DNA from: an uncultured Prevotella sp.
GTDB lineage: Bacteria; Bacteroidota; Bacteroidia; Bacteroidales; Bacteroidaceae
Length of the DNA stretch: 64,000 bases
Direction: 5' to 3'
NCBI GenBank assembly: GCA_900314995.1
Contig: OMXK01000024.1
Location: 1 to 64,000, forward strand
The notes below the pieces were generated by a model. It saw only the letters and a list, made by a program, of their open reading frames with translations, was not told the origin of the DNA and ran no database searches. The position numbers were made by a program, and so were the translations under genes. Positions 29,384 through 37,654 of the stretch are shown here, in pieces; positions within the stretch are counted from its first letter, which is position 1; each line of letters begins with the position of its first letter.

Positions 29384-29414
29384 AATGGTGAGTGATCGGT
29401 GATTGCTCACCATT
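29384..29414 (+). terminator. Intrinsic terminator
   Basis: AATGGTGAG and CTCACCATT form a 9-bp stem, followed by ATTTATGCTGTTTTTT. Confidence 0.7.
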
Positions 29415-29495
29415 ATTTATGCTGTTTTTTCCCTTTTTTGATGTAAAAAGGAAAACTTTTTATAGGCAACTCTTTGAATGGTAAAATTTATTTAC

Positions 29496-29503
29496 TATCT
29501 TTG
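29496..29503 (+). promoter_or_regulatory. Promoter with -33 and -7 boxes
   Basis: TATCTTTG with TTTG at 29473-29476 (19-bp spacing); heads the eight-gene operon 29542-32405. Confidence 0.75.
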
Positions 29504-29541
29504 CAGCAAATTTATGTTTCACTTTTTAAATTTTTATTGTT

Positions 29542-29751
29542 ATGACTACAGCAGAATATGAAGCAACAATCGAGAGTCTTCAGCAGGAGTTGAAGACCAT
29601 GCGTGAGGAACGTGACAGCCTGAAGAAAAAACTTGAAGACGTTGGCAGTGGGGACATTGACGAAGAGGTACGCAAGTATCTCGAAGACAAGAACAAGATC
29701 GACAAGGAGAATCAGGAGCGTATCAATTCCCTTAAACAAGGTCTGAAATAG
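29542..29751 (+). CDS. Short coiled-coil protein, 69 residues
   Basis: Almost the whole protein is a charged amphipathic helix with heptad pattern (TIESLQQELKTMREERDSLK). It is the first gene of an operon that ends at 32405. Short coiled-coil proteins at this place in phage operons can be scaffolding, tail-assembly or regulatory factors; none can be chosen here. Confidence 0.65.
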   Translation: MTTAEYEATIESLQQELKTMREERDSLKKKLEDVGSGDIDEEVRKYLEDKNKIDKENQERINSLKQGLK

Positions 29752-29762
29752 GAGGTTTGAGT

Positions 29763-29921
29763 ATGGGAATTGTAGTTGGAAATAAGGTTCTGGAGTCTGA
29801 GAATATCGGCAAGACTGATCCGCGTGAAGCCATGATTCGCCAGAATCGTGAGCGAGAGCTGTGGAATGAGAAATACGGTACTACTCAGACCAAGCAGTTA
29901 CTTAAAACCCTGAATGGTTAG
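29763..29921 (+). CDS. Small MGIVVG protein, 52 residues
   Basis: The frame starts 11 bases after the coiled-coil gene. Its N-terminus MGIVVGNKVLESENIGK resembles the start of the 99-residue protein at 31470 (MGIVVGKNGSRIIESCDIGR), and both continue to an AM-plus-RELxN-like helix (AMIRQNRERELWNEK versus AMMKASFDRELKNFNEH). The two appear to be paralogues, one with an internal insertion. The shared MGIVVG start suggests a common processing or assembly signal. No known family is recognised. Confidence 0.55.
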   Translation: MGIVVGNKVLESENIGKTDPREAMIRQNRERELWNEKYGTTQTKQLLKTLNG

Positions 29922-29959
29922 CGAGGTAATTGTGGGAAAGGATCTCTAATTATCGAGAT

Positions 29960-30157
29960 ATGACAATTCAACTCTTAAACGGTAGGAAATTAATTTCAGA
30001 ACGCATTGATAAGAAAATTGCGTTTAAGGAAATGATCCGAAAAAAGCGCAGGAATAAGAAATCAATAGAGAACGTAGCCATTCCAAGCCAACGTTTACAA
30101 GGGATAATTGATAGACTGAATGGCAAAGTAGGTTACGGGAATGAGTCTCTGTTTTAA
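29960..30157 (+). CDS. Small basic protein, 65 residues
   Basis: The start at 29960 (MTIQLLNGRKLISERIDKK) is preferred to an upstream GTG at 29930. The middle is strongly basic (KEMIRKKRRNKKSIENV), which suggests nucleic-acid binding. It sits in the same operon between the MGIVVG protein and the gp10-like protein. No family recognised. Confidence 0.55.
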   Translation: MTIQLLNGRKLISERIDKKIAFKEMIRKKRRNKKSIENVAIPSQRLQGIIDRLNGKVGYGNESLF

Positions 30158-30169
30158 GGAACTGAGGAT

Positions 30170-30712
30170 ATGGCAAAAAACAAGAAGGTGATAGACGAGG
30201 CTTTCAAGTCATTCGAAAAGCAGATCATTGATACTGCTGAGACTGAGTTGAAGAAGTATTGTTGGAAACTGCTTCAGGAGGCTATCACAGCCCGGCAGCA
30301 GAATCCAGGAGCCCATAACTTCACTGGAAACCTCCTTAATAGTATTGTCGTTTGCCTTTACCGTGAAAGAAAACCCGTGATCGCCTACTATGCCTCAGAC
30401 CTTGTGCCAGAAGCAATCAGGCCCAAGATGAATCTGAGGATAAGGCGTAGGGTTTTCTTCAACCCTGACTATGATGGGGAGAAGTCAGCCTATTTGCCGA
30501 AAATCAAGACTGATGGGGGATGGGGCAAGGATGATGCCCGTGAATTTTTCTCTGAATATATTCCTTCTGGTTCCAACCTTTTCGACATCGTTGTAGCCTA
30601 CACCGTGGAATATGCGGAGTGGATACAATATCAGAGAGCGACAACTGGCTATGTCAGAAGCCTCCAATATGCCGAAAGCCTTGGCAGGACTTTCTTACAG
30701 ATTGGTTCTTAA
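30170..30712 (+). CDS. Possible HK97-gp10-like tail-completion/neck protein
   Basis: The 180-residue protein has features of HK97 gp10-type proteins: an N-terminal helix, a TGNLLNSIVV block equivalent to the family's SGxLRxSI, and a C-terminal YTVEYAEWIQYQRATTGY block equivalent to the family's Y-x-x-YVE-x-GT, with aromatic strands between. It is somewhat longer than usual. Such proteins join head to tail in siphophages. If correct it is one of only two recognisable virion-type genes on the element, the other being the tape measure. Confidence is limited because the match is by pattern only. Confidence 0.45.
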   Translation: MAKNKKVIDEAFKSFEKQIIDTAETELKKYCWKLLQEAITARQQNPGAHNFTGNLLNSIVVCLYRERKPVIAYYASDLVPEAIRPKMNLRIRRRVFFNPDYDGEKSAYLPKIKTDGGWGKDDAREFFSEYIPSGSNLFDIVVAYTVEYAEWIQYQRATTGYVRSLQYAESLGRTFLQIGS

Positions 30713-30749
30713 TCATATCTATGGTTTATTAATTTAAAAAGAAATTGCG

Positions 30750-31457
30750 ATGGAAAAATTGACAAATGAATACAAGACTCCTACTCTGCCTTCTTTCGTA
30801 GTCAACAGCCAACGAAAGAGAGACAATGAAGCCAAACTTAGCGGTTTGGCTATTGAAATGAGCAATGCCTATAATGCACTTCGTGGAATGCCAGATCTTC
30901 GTTATGCACTTCCCCAGAACATCAATGAAATCAATCAGGACTGGCTTTCTGGTGAGATTGAGCGGAGACAGAAGGGCATTAAGAAATTGCCATTGCCGCA
31001 AGGCGATAAGGCAGAACTAATGGAGAAATGGGATGGTATCGGTGTAACAGCCCAACCTTATGTAACAAGCATTTCCTCTTTCTTTGAAGCATACCCAGAT
31101 GCCAAAGTTGTTATCAACAACGATGATACCGTGTCTTTAGCTAACTTTGAAGAGGTTTCGGCTGATTTCGGCAAAATAGAAGTGCCTGCTTTGGCTCAGG
31201 AACACTTCAACCGCTTCTGTGCCCTCAAACATGCTTTGAAGGAACTGCGTGACTTCGAGGCAGAGAATGGCATTTATTCTTTCAGTCTTGGCGAGTTCTT
31301 GCCAAAGACCTCTTCACCTCAGTTCTTTGCCGAGGTTTGGGCTTCTGGCAATTTCCTGAAACTCCAAGGTGGTTATGTTAAGTGCCGTGACACAGAAAGA
31401 GACATGGCGCGTGCTAAGAGTCTTTGTATGAGTGAAGGCAGGCAATATGAGTTCTGA
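30750..31457 (+). CDS. Uncharacterised element protein, 235 residues
   Basis: Soluble, mixed alpha/beta protein with a helical N-terminal half (SGLAIEMSNAYNALRGM) and a C-terminal part containing EFLPKTSSPQFFAEVWASGN. It lies directly downstream of the gp10-like gene and upstream of the second MGIVVG protein, in one operon. It could be a tail or assembly protein by position, but no motif supports this. Confidence 0.65.
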   Translation: MEKLTNEYKTPTLPSFVVNSQRKRDNEAKLSGLAIEMSNAYNALRGMPDLRYALPQNINEINQDWLSGEIERRQKGIKKLPLPQGDKAELMEKWDGIGVTAQPYVTSISSFFEAYPDAKVVINNDDTVSLANFEEVSADFGKIEVPALAQEHFNRFCALKHALKELRDFEAENGIYSFSLGEFLPKTSSPQFFAEVWASGNFLKLQGGYVKCRDTERDMARAKSLCMSEGRQYEF

Positions 31458-31469
31458 TTATTTGGGACT

Positions 31470-31769
31470 ATGGGAATAGTAGTAGGAAAGAACGGATCAA
31501 GGATTATAGAGTCATGTGACATTGGCAGGGTTACAAAGCCTGGTTCACCTCCCATGGCCAACAATCCGGATATTCAGCACTTGCCAAGCCATGCTTGTAA
31601 GGACTCGAACGATGTTGTTACTAAGCCAGAACGTACTCCCTCTGCTGATAATGATTACAGCATAGATCCCTCTCCAGTTATATCACGGGACAGCTACGGT
31701 GCTATGATGAAAGCCAGTTTTGACCGTGAACTAAAGAATTTTAATGAGCATAAAGGTAATAAGGCATGA
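31470..31769 (+). CDS. MGIVVG-type protein, 99 residues
   Basis: The start MGIVVGKNGSRIIESCDIGR and the C-terminal AMMKASFDRELKNFNEH match the two ends of the 52-residue protein at 29763. The middle (about residues 25-75) is an apparently disordered, proline- and serine-rich insertion. The stop codon overlaps the next start (ATGA). It is interpreted as an expanded paralogue; function unknown. Confidence 0.6.
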   Translation: MGIVVGKNGSRIIESCDIGRVTKPGSPPMANNPDIQHLPSHACKDSNDVVTKPERTPSADNDYSIDPSPVISRDSYGAMMKASFDRELKNFNEHKGNKA

Positions 31770-32029
31770 ATAAGAAAGAAACCATCAAGAAACTGAAGAA
31801 TTGGGCTAAAGATACAGATAAAGTCCGTGACTATCACATAATCGTTTCAGGCGAAGTTGAATACGATGAGGCAAATGATGTGGAGTTTCTGGCAGTAGAG
31901 ACTGACAGCAAATCCGTACTATACGGATTGATTCTTCTGTTGGAAAGCTATAGCGGGCTGAAGTTCTATGGTGTCAGGACACGATGCGAGAAGTTACAGA
32001 TATTATTGTCATTTTCAAATCTTATATGA
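31766..32029 (+). CDS. Uncharacterised protein, 87 residues
   Basis: Starts in an ATGA overlap with the upstream gene. Sequence includes WAKDTDKVRDYHIIVSGEVE and a C-terminal hydrophobic helix region (LYGLILLLESYSGLKF). No family recognised. The tight overlaps on both sides argue that it is translated. Confidence 0.6.
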   Translation: MNKKETIKKLKNWAKDTDKVRDYHIIVSGEVEYDEANDVEFLAVETDSKSVLYGLILLLESYSGLKFYGVRTRCEKLQILLSFSNLI

Positions 32030-32033
32030 AGTT

Positions 32034-32405
32034 ATGAAGTTTCGGGAAATTGGTAAAAGAAGCAAAGATTCAGATTCGTTTTCACTTCGAATCCTGTTTA
32101 CGGAAAAGGATATAAAGATGGCTCTACGTGCGGTTACTGAGGATTGTTACTTCAAGGAAAAACTCGCATATACCAAAAATGAAATGCGCGAGTTGCTTGG
32201 TGGGTACATCTGTCTGACGTGCAAGATAAAGCTCAGTAATACCTACATGGCTCTGGTCAGTGATTGGGCTTTTCATTTGTCAGAGCGTCTTGGTCTCATT
32301 TTCGAAAGCAGCTATGAAGGTGAGAACCTATGGCTCATAAATGACACTCGACTTGGCATAGGTAAGAGTGGCCCTCAGAAAACGGGGGAACGTGTTTTGC
32401 AGTAA
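32034..32405 (+). CDS. Uncharacterised protein, 123 residues
   Basis: The ATG at 32034 (MKFREIGKRSKDSDSF) follows the previous stop codon by four bases and is preferred over a start inside the upstream gene. It contains ICLTCKIKLSNTYMALVSDW in the middle. It is the last gene of the 29542-32405 operon, which ends at a strong intrinsic terminator. No function is recognised. Confidence 0.6.
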   Translation: MKFREIGKRSKDSDSFSLRILFTEKDIKMALRAVTEDCYFKEKLAYTKNEMRELLGGYICLTCKIKLSNTYMALVSDWAFHLSERLGLIFESSYEGENLWLINDTRLGIGKSGPQKTGERVLQ

Positions 32406-32453
32406 GAGTTAAATGTACTGAGATAAGTTTATAATTGAACATTGTTTCTCCGG

Positions 32454-32480
32454 ATCCCGTCAGCAATGGCGGGATTTTTC
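32454..32480 (+). terminator. Intrinsic terminator
   Basis: ATCCCGTC, six-base loop, GGCGGGAT (one T-G pair) followed by TTTTC; ends the 29542-32405 operon. Confidence 0.85.
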
Positions 32481-32591
32481 ATGTGTAAATTTTCTTGTTC
32501 CATGACAATTGTTGGTATGACATTGGGAGTTTTTTGAGTAAAAATTGATAGATTTTAGTCCTGAACTATTGCAACGATAAAATGATAGGAC

Positions 32592-32599
32592 TATTTTTG
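32592..32599 (+). promoter_or_regulatory. -7 promoter box
   Basis: TATTTTTG, 24 bases before the ATG at 32624. Confidence 0.65.
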
Positions 32600-32623
32600 C
32601 AGTGAATTTTAAATTTTAGAATT

Positions 32624-32848
32624 ATGGCTAACAAAAAAAATGATTTCAAAACTATCTCCATCAATGGAGTTGAGTACATCAACAAACAGCAGCTCGCAAA
32701 GAAATTGGGTTACTCGTATTTTGGTCTCGATCTGAAATTAAAGAAGAGCAGTCTCGTACCGATTAAGAAAGAAAACGGTAGAGTCCTTTTCCGTCTTTCT
32801 GAAGTAATAGAAGCAGAAAACCGAGGTGAGTTTATAAAGTATCTCTAA
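32624..32848 (+). CDS. Small helix-turn-helix-like protein, 74 residues
   Basis: The sequence INKQQLAKKLGYSYFGLDLK followed by a KENGRVLFRLSEVIEAE wing resembles a minimal winged-helix DNA-binding protein. It immediately precedes the 377-residue candidate replication gene, with a 28-base gap, and shares its promoter. Control or loading of replication is a reasonable inference from this pairing only. Confidence 0.65.
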   Translation: MANKKNDFKTISINGVEYINKQQLAKKLGYSYFGLDLKLKKSSLVPIKKENGRVLFRLSEVIEAENRGEFIKYL

Positions 32849-32876
32849 CGACTTTGGCTGTTCCGTATTTTCGGTA

Positions 32877-34010
32877 ATGGAAAAGTTCTCGTATATCAAG
32901 ATACCTGTTTCTATGATCCCGCTGCTGTATAATGGCAGAAGTGGGCTTATTGACGTATTGCTGTATGGTATTTATAATACAGCAAAATTTGATTGCAGCC
33001 CTGAAAACATGGCAAGGCAGTTGCTTTATACCTATATGTGCCAGGATCCAAACAAGCGTAGAGCAAGCATCCCAAGTCAACTTGAAGAAATCCTTGATTG
33101 TTATGATAATGATAGTGACAATGAATTGACGGAAAATGAATATCGGGGATTCTCCAAAGCAGGTAATGAATTCAATCCGTCTTCTTCTCTATTTGGTGAA
33201 CTTATCGAAACACTATGCCGATTGTTTAATAGCAACCCGAATATATACAAATTGGCAAAGGATTTCTATTGCATTAGGCAATGTGCAGAAATGCTTGGAA
33301 TTCAGGTGACTAATACCGATTCCATTCTTCAAAGACATGAATGGTATCAAGAACATGATTCCTGTCGGGTATTCGCCTATGCAAAACTTGACAACTTCAC
33401 AAAACTGATTGATAAAGGCGACAACCTCACAAACGAGGACATAGAACTGCTTGTCGGCTATCTTGCTTTCAAGTCTATCCTTGGGCGTAATAAGGTGGGG
33501 CGAGCTGAGAAATCGCTTGTGCTGGCAAGAATGATGGGGTACGTCAGTCCCAATAACATTGAGGATGATGGCAGTAACATTGATTCTCCGTCTTTACTTA
33601 GAATATTCAGGAAATATTCTGATAAGGAGAATTTCAGAAGACTTGTCGGCAGACTTCGTGAAGGCTATATAAAGTATATCGAGGTAATGGCGGGGAAACC
33701 CAGATACGGCTATTTCTTTTCTTTCAGCAGGGATTTGTCGAAGATGGACTTCTTTAGTGCCATTAATGATTTGGTTGTAGCCAACAAAAAAGAGTCAGCG
33801 AGAAACAGAAAGAGATTGGAGCGCAAACGCAAGAAAATGAAATGCAGAAAGCAAGTAGGGACAGCTGAAGATCTGCCAAAGCCAAAGAAGACCGTTTCGC
33901 CTACAACCTCAAAAGTCCAGAATGCGACGAAGCAGATTCCTTTTAAGGAAATACCATCCTCTGCTTCAGGAAGGGATCTTCTATCTCCAGAACCCCAAAA
34001 TACAGAATAA
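32877..34010 (+). CDS. Candidate replication-associated protein, 377 residues
   Basis: The N-terminus (KFSYIKIPVSMIPLLYNGRSGLIDVLLYGIYNTAK) resembles the winged-helix start of phage and plasmid replication proteins, where IP and a helix ending in YGIY are common. The C-terminal 80 residues are highly basic and low-complexity (NRKRLERKRKKMKCRK) and probably bind DNA. No helicase, primase or polymerase motif is seen. The gene is followed by several iteron families in about 2.7 kb of gene-poor DNA, the layout expected for an initiator with its origin. This assignment is an inference from context; the protein family itself is not recognised. Confidence 0.4.
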   Translation: MEKFSYIKIPVSMIPLLYNGRSGLIDVLLYGIYNTAKFDCSPENMARQLLYTYMCQDPNKRRASIPSQLEEILDCYDNDSDNELTENEYRGFSKAGNEFNPSSSLFGELIETLCRLFNSNPNIYKLAKDFYCIRQCAEMLGIQVTNTDSILQRHEWYQEHDSCRVFAYAKLDNFTKLIDKGDNLTNEDIELLVGYLAFKSILGRNKVGRAEKSLVLARMMGYVSPNNIEDDGSNIDSPSLLRIFRKYSDKENFRRLVGRLREGYIKYIEVMAGKPRYGYFFSFSRDLSKMDFFSAINDLVVANKKESARNRKRLERKRKKMKCRKQVGTAEDLPKPKKTVSPTTSKVQNATKQIPFKEIPSSASGRDLLSPEPQNTE

Positions 34011-34127
34011 CAGCCCATGCCTTTTCAAAAAGGTCTCATGGGCTTTCCCAATTCAGCTTCTCTATTCTTGGTGAATTTTTTCCTATCGTCAGAAGTTCTT
34101 TCCTAATAGCCCTAAAATAGTTCTGTT

Positions 34128-34187
34128 GACTCAAACGATGAATTGAATCGACTCAAATGATGAAATGAATCGACTCAAGCGATTTCG
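34128..34187 (+). repeat. 22-bp direct repeats, 2.7 copies
   Basis: Units start GACTCAAACGATGAA, GACTCAAATGATGAA and GACTCAAGCGATTTC at 34128, 34150 and 34172; a 22-bp period is about two helical turns, typical of iterons. Confidence 0.75.
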
Positions 34188-34737
34188 TTAGCAGATTAAG
34201 GATTCTGACTTAGGAATGATTTTTCAATAACATTTGGCAGAACAGAGGAAGCATTTCCGTACTTTATTTATACTGAGTTATCATATAGCGTACTCTCAAC
34301 CGTCTTTGCAGAAACGTTAATGGTACTCAGAGGCATGGAAAAACATGCTGTATGATGATGATTCGCACCTCAATGCAACTGTTGTGTCGTAGCCAGAAAA
34401 CAGACACCCTTTTGCCCACGAAACTGCTGTGTTTTGAGTTGTGGTTTTTTCGTGTATTTAAGTTATTGAAGCGCAATCTTCTGAAATGCCGATAAACAGA
34501 GGGGATTCGAGCGTTTTCGATGCTGTTTTCATAATGTGCGTTTTTCGTGTAAAACATGAAGACCCGAAAATCTTCTGAAACCCCTTTATACAAAGGCTTT
34601 CTGAGAGGTTTTTCGAAAAATGCGAAAAATGTGCTTTGAGTTGTAGTTTTTCGATGGATATTCTTAGTTAAAAAACAATCCGAAACACCAGTGTTTATCG
34701 TACTTTCAAAATATCAGGCATACCACGAAAACAACCT

Positions 34738-34812
34738 CCCAAAAGCGTGACACCCAAAAGCGTGACACCCAAAAGCGTGACACCCAAAAGCGTGACACCC
34801 AAAAGCGTGACC
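34738..34812 (+). repeat. Five tandem 15-bp iterons
   Basis: CCCAAAAGCGTGACA is repeated head to tail from 34738; four perfect copies and a fifth differing in its last base. Confidence 0.9.
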
Positions 34813-34830
34813 TATATACTACGTATATAT

Positions 34831-34866
34831 AAAATAACATAGAGAGATAAAATAACATAGAGAGAT
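34831..34866 (+). repeat. Two tandem 18-bp AT-rich repeats
   Basis: AAAATAACATAGAGAGAT occurs twice in tandem, 18 bases after the 15-bp iterons, followed by an AT-only stretch; this could be a DNA-unwinding element. Confidence 0.8.
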
Positions 34867-35271
34867 AAAAGAATATAAAAATAATAAAATATACTACCAT
34901 TTTTGCCAAAATGGAACGCGATTTTTTCTTTCAGCCCCGAAGCTATGGAGCAGCTATTAAATTCATCCACGAACAGGTGGAACTACTCAGAAGTAAATTC
35001 TACGGATAAGCCTTCGGGGATGTAGGCTGAATAGCATGGAGATCAGCCCGCCTTTTTCACACCTTATTCACACCTACATTAAGAAATGGAATTTTTGAAC
35101 CAATTTTGAATTTGGTTTGACTCTCACATAATCCCGTACTCCAGATAAGGCATATAGTCATGATGGACGTAATGCTGAAGCAGATCCTTACGACAAACAT
35201 ACTCGACTCTATCATGATGATTATGCCTTTGTCGAAAATCCTGAAAAATTTTCCCACTATGTAAACAATAT

Positions 35272-35401
35272 CGTACTCCCGAATTAATTATCGTACTCCC
35301 GATTTATCGTACTCAGGAATTATCGTACTTCCGATTATTCGTACTTCCCATGTCTTATGCAAAATCCTTATTTGTCGTACTCTATGCCATAATAACGTAC
35401 T
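35272..35401 (+). repeat. Seven spaced (T)CGTACT repeats
   Basis: Copies begin at 35272, 35291, 35307, 35323, 35339, 35375 and (as ACGTACT) 35395, all in the same orientation and mostly 16-20 bp apart. Several extend as TCGTACTCCCGA or TCGTACTTCCGA. Confidence 0.8.
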
Positions 35402-36756
35402 CAATGCCGAAAAAGAAAGCAAAGTCATATATGCGCGCGCATTAAGAAAAACAAAGGCTGGAAAAGAAGGACTTTCGACATCTATTCCGCAAATTTTCAA
35501 ATTAATCTGGTTGTGTGAAATAACTGTTCAATTGTCTGTTTATGGTGTCGCCGGGCTTTGATTTGGGCGTAATGTCAAAATAAAATCAAAGAAGGGCGTA
35601 AGATTCTTAATGCGAATAACGATGCTATGACAGAATAGGCTTCAATAAAGGGTGCAATAAGAGTAAAGATAGCTTCTTTGTGCCTGAAATCGCTTCAAAT
35701 GAGTGCTGATTAGTTTATCGAAATAATAATTATCGGCTCCTGGGGGTGGAGAAAGCGGCTCTGGGTAGCGGCATGGGGAATGATGGCGAAACCCCAACAG
35801 ATAGACCAAAACAAGCGTAAAAAGCCGAATTTAATTGGTGTCCCACTAACGCATATTTTTAAAATGTGCTGATAATCAGTCGCTTGTGGTGCTTTTCAAA
35901 GTTCTAAAGGCTGTTTTTGTACCTTCTTTGTATCTCCTTTATCGTATTGACATGCTTTCTCTCGATGCCATGCCACTGAAGAATGATGTTTTGCCCATGG
36001 CCTATCCTAATGGCTGCAATGATGTTTTGCCGTGTGACTATTGTATTGTTGATGGCAGGGCATGAAATCAAGGTCGTGTTTGTCCGATTAAGATAGGTTC
36101 TTTCTTCATCAACAAACAAATCGGTAGCTATGATGGCAAAAGGATGATTGGTAGCACCATGATTGATGATTCTCCAATCTCCAATCATTGAAACCAGATG
36201 AAGGAATAACTGCAACCATACCTCTCAAAATCCATATCCGGCAAAACCTTCCTCACTCTCCATGATTGTAGATCGTGCAAAATGCCATTCCAAACAGCAG
36301 GATCTTGTCACGGAAAAACCATTTTGATGAAAAACCATGTAACGCCCATGCTATGAGTATGGGAAATTCTTTAGGCGAAAATATCCTTGTCATTGCGCCT
36401 GTTCATGCGGATAGATCTGGTGGCAGTACAAAATTAGGGCTGAGCTTCGACTTAATGGCAAAAAAGAAATTACAGATTGATGGGCTTTATTATTTGCCAA
36501 TCGTAAAAACATGAAGAGACACAAATAATTATTTACATTGGCTTTTCTTTTTCGTGTTGGCTTCAAAATTGAAGACAAAACAAACGTTTTCGACATCAAA
36601 ACAAAAGAACTATTTATAAAAGAGTGCCGACAATATCCAAAAAACGTGTTTTTCGTGTTCTGTGACGTGTTTTTGTGGTTTGGTTGGGTAATTACAAGCC
36701 TAAAGAATTAAAAACGGCTTAAAACGGCTTAAAATTGGCTTTTGTGATTGGGGAAC

Positions 36757-36795
36757 AAAAAAACGGGTGCAATACATTTTGCAGCATTGCACCCG
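36757..36795 (-). terminator. Intrinsic terminator of the reversed three-gene island
   Basis: CGGGTGCAAT and ATTGCACCCG form a perfect 10-bp stem with a 12-base loop. On the minus strand it is followed by TTTTTTT. Confidence 0.9.
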
Positions 36796-36840
36796 AAACG
36801 GATAATTTATTATTTGTTCCTGAGTTCTGATTTAACAGAA

Positions 36841-37215
36841 TCAAAGGCTTTTATCTTCTTCGTCTTCTTCGTCTTCTTCTTCGTCTTCTTCAATATATTG
36901 CAGCCAGATTTCAGGGTATTTAAATATTTCTTCCGTGTAATCGTCTGCGTGCGCTGCTGCTTGATATTTGGAAAGACTTTCTAAATTGGTATAACCATTA
37001 AATTTAATATATTCATCGTTCCAGGATTCAATATTACCAAAGAAACAAGCCCTAACAGCGTCTAAGGGATTAGAGAAGAAAGTATTAAAGAAATCTTCAT
37101 CAAAATAAAATAGTTCTTCGTCTGCGTTATGTTCCCTTGCATATTCATTGAAACAATTAATCTTGTCTTCGTCTGCAAGTTCATTCCATGCGTTTAAAAA
37201 TCTGTTATATTTCAT
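36841..37215 (-). CDS. Phage-type acidic-tailed protein, 124 residues
   Basis: The start at 37215 (MKYNRFLNAWNELADEDK) is preferred over a longer frame overlapping the upstream gene. The core (FFNTFFSNPLDAVRACFFGN, then SWNDEYIKFNGYTNLES) is of a kind often seen as a hypothetical protein in Bacteroidota phages. The C-terminus is a run of glutamate and aspartate. It is the last gene of a minus-strand island with a strong terminator. Function unknown; a DNA mimic or anti-defence role is conceivable because of the acidic tail, but not shown. Confidence 0.65.
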   Translation of the reverse strand: MKYNRFLNAWNELADEDKINCFNEYAREHNADEELFYFDEDFFNTFFSNPLDAVRACFFGNIESWNDEYIKFNGYTNLESLSKYQAAAHADDYTEEIFKYPEIWLQYIEEDEEEDEEDEEDKSL

Positions 37216-37222
37216 AATCGAA

Positions 37223-37642
37223 TTATATTTTCTTAATCGGATTTGGAATAATAGCATACCAGAAAAGCCCGTCAATTTGCTTTGGTTTTTCACTAAGTAA
37301 GAAAGTCGCGCTTTTCTCTGCTTTGAAATCGTTTAGAATGCAATCCACAACGTCACGGCATGAGCAAATAACTGTTATATGCTCTTTATTATATCCGCCA
37401 CTTTTCTTTTGACGCAATTTAAAGCCGTTGTTATGCTCTTTTGAGAAACTTATATAATACTGATTTTTTGAATCTTCATCTTTAGCGATCAAGACTTTAT
37501 GATCAAGACTAATGTCAAGATCTGACACGACTAAACTTGAAAGCGAGAAAGTTTTGTCTCTTTTATAGAAAGATATTGTTTTATACTTTGGTCTTCCTGC
37601 TTTACTTGTAGAATTGTTTTTGTCGAATACCTGTAATTTCAT
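37223..37642 (-). CDS. Uncharacterised phage-like protein, 139 residues
   Basis: A beta-rich basic N-terminal part (SKAGRPKYKTISFYKRDKTF) is followed by a cysteine pair in VICSCRDVVDCIL. It lies between the sigma-like gene and the acidic-tailed gene, with gaps of 12 and 7 bases, so the three are one transcript. No family recognised. A single-strand or double-strand DNA-binding role would fit the composition, without proof. Confidence 0.6.
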   Translation of the reverse strand: MKLQVFDKNNSTSKAGRPKYKTISFYKRDKTFSLSSLVVSDLDISLDHKVLIAKDEDSKNQYYISFSKEHNNGFKLRQKKSGGYNKEHITVICSCRDVVDCILNDFKAEKSATFLLSEKPKQIDGLFWYAIIPNPIKKI

Positions 37643-37654
37643 AATCGTAATATT

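Larger units (their letters stand above)
34011..36756. other. Gene-poor region with several repeat families, possible replication origin
   Basis: About 2.7 kb contains no convincing gene. It holds four repeat arrays listed separately, plus scattered extra CGTACT/GTACTC motifs (near 34289, 34322, 34698 and 35133). A 9-bp inverted pair CTTTGATTT/AAATCAAAG lies near 35560-35605. A G-rich structured stretch at about 35735-35830 has several possible stems (CTCC/GGAG, TGGGG/CCCCA). Short frames near 35952 (37 codons) and 36275-36514 (79 codons, containing NILVIAPVHADRSGGSTK) may be remnants. Frames across the iterons encode only repeated artefacts. Confidence 0.5.

Noticed and set aside
34706..34909. 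Minus-strand frame encoding repeated RFWVS units
   Set aside because: The repeats are a translation of the 15-bp DNA iterons, whose length is a multiple of three; the repetition is in the DNA and not evidence of a protein.
34128..35401. Possible CRISPR array
   Set aside because: Repeats are short (15-22 bp), mostly tandem without unique spacers of constant size, and no cas genes are nearby; they fit iterons better.
35904..36215. 103-codon minus-strand frame in the gene-poor region
   Set aside because: No promoter, no domain and competing short frames on the other strand; not supported as a gene.
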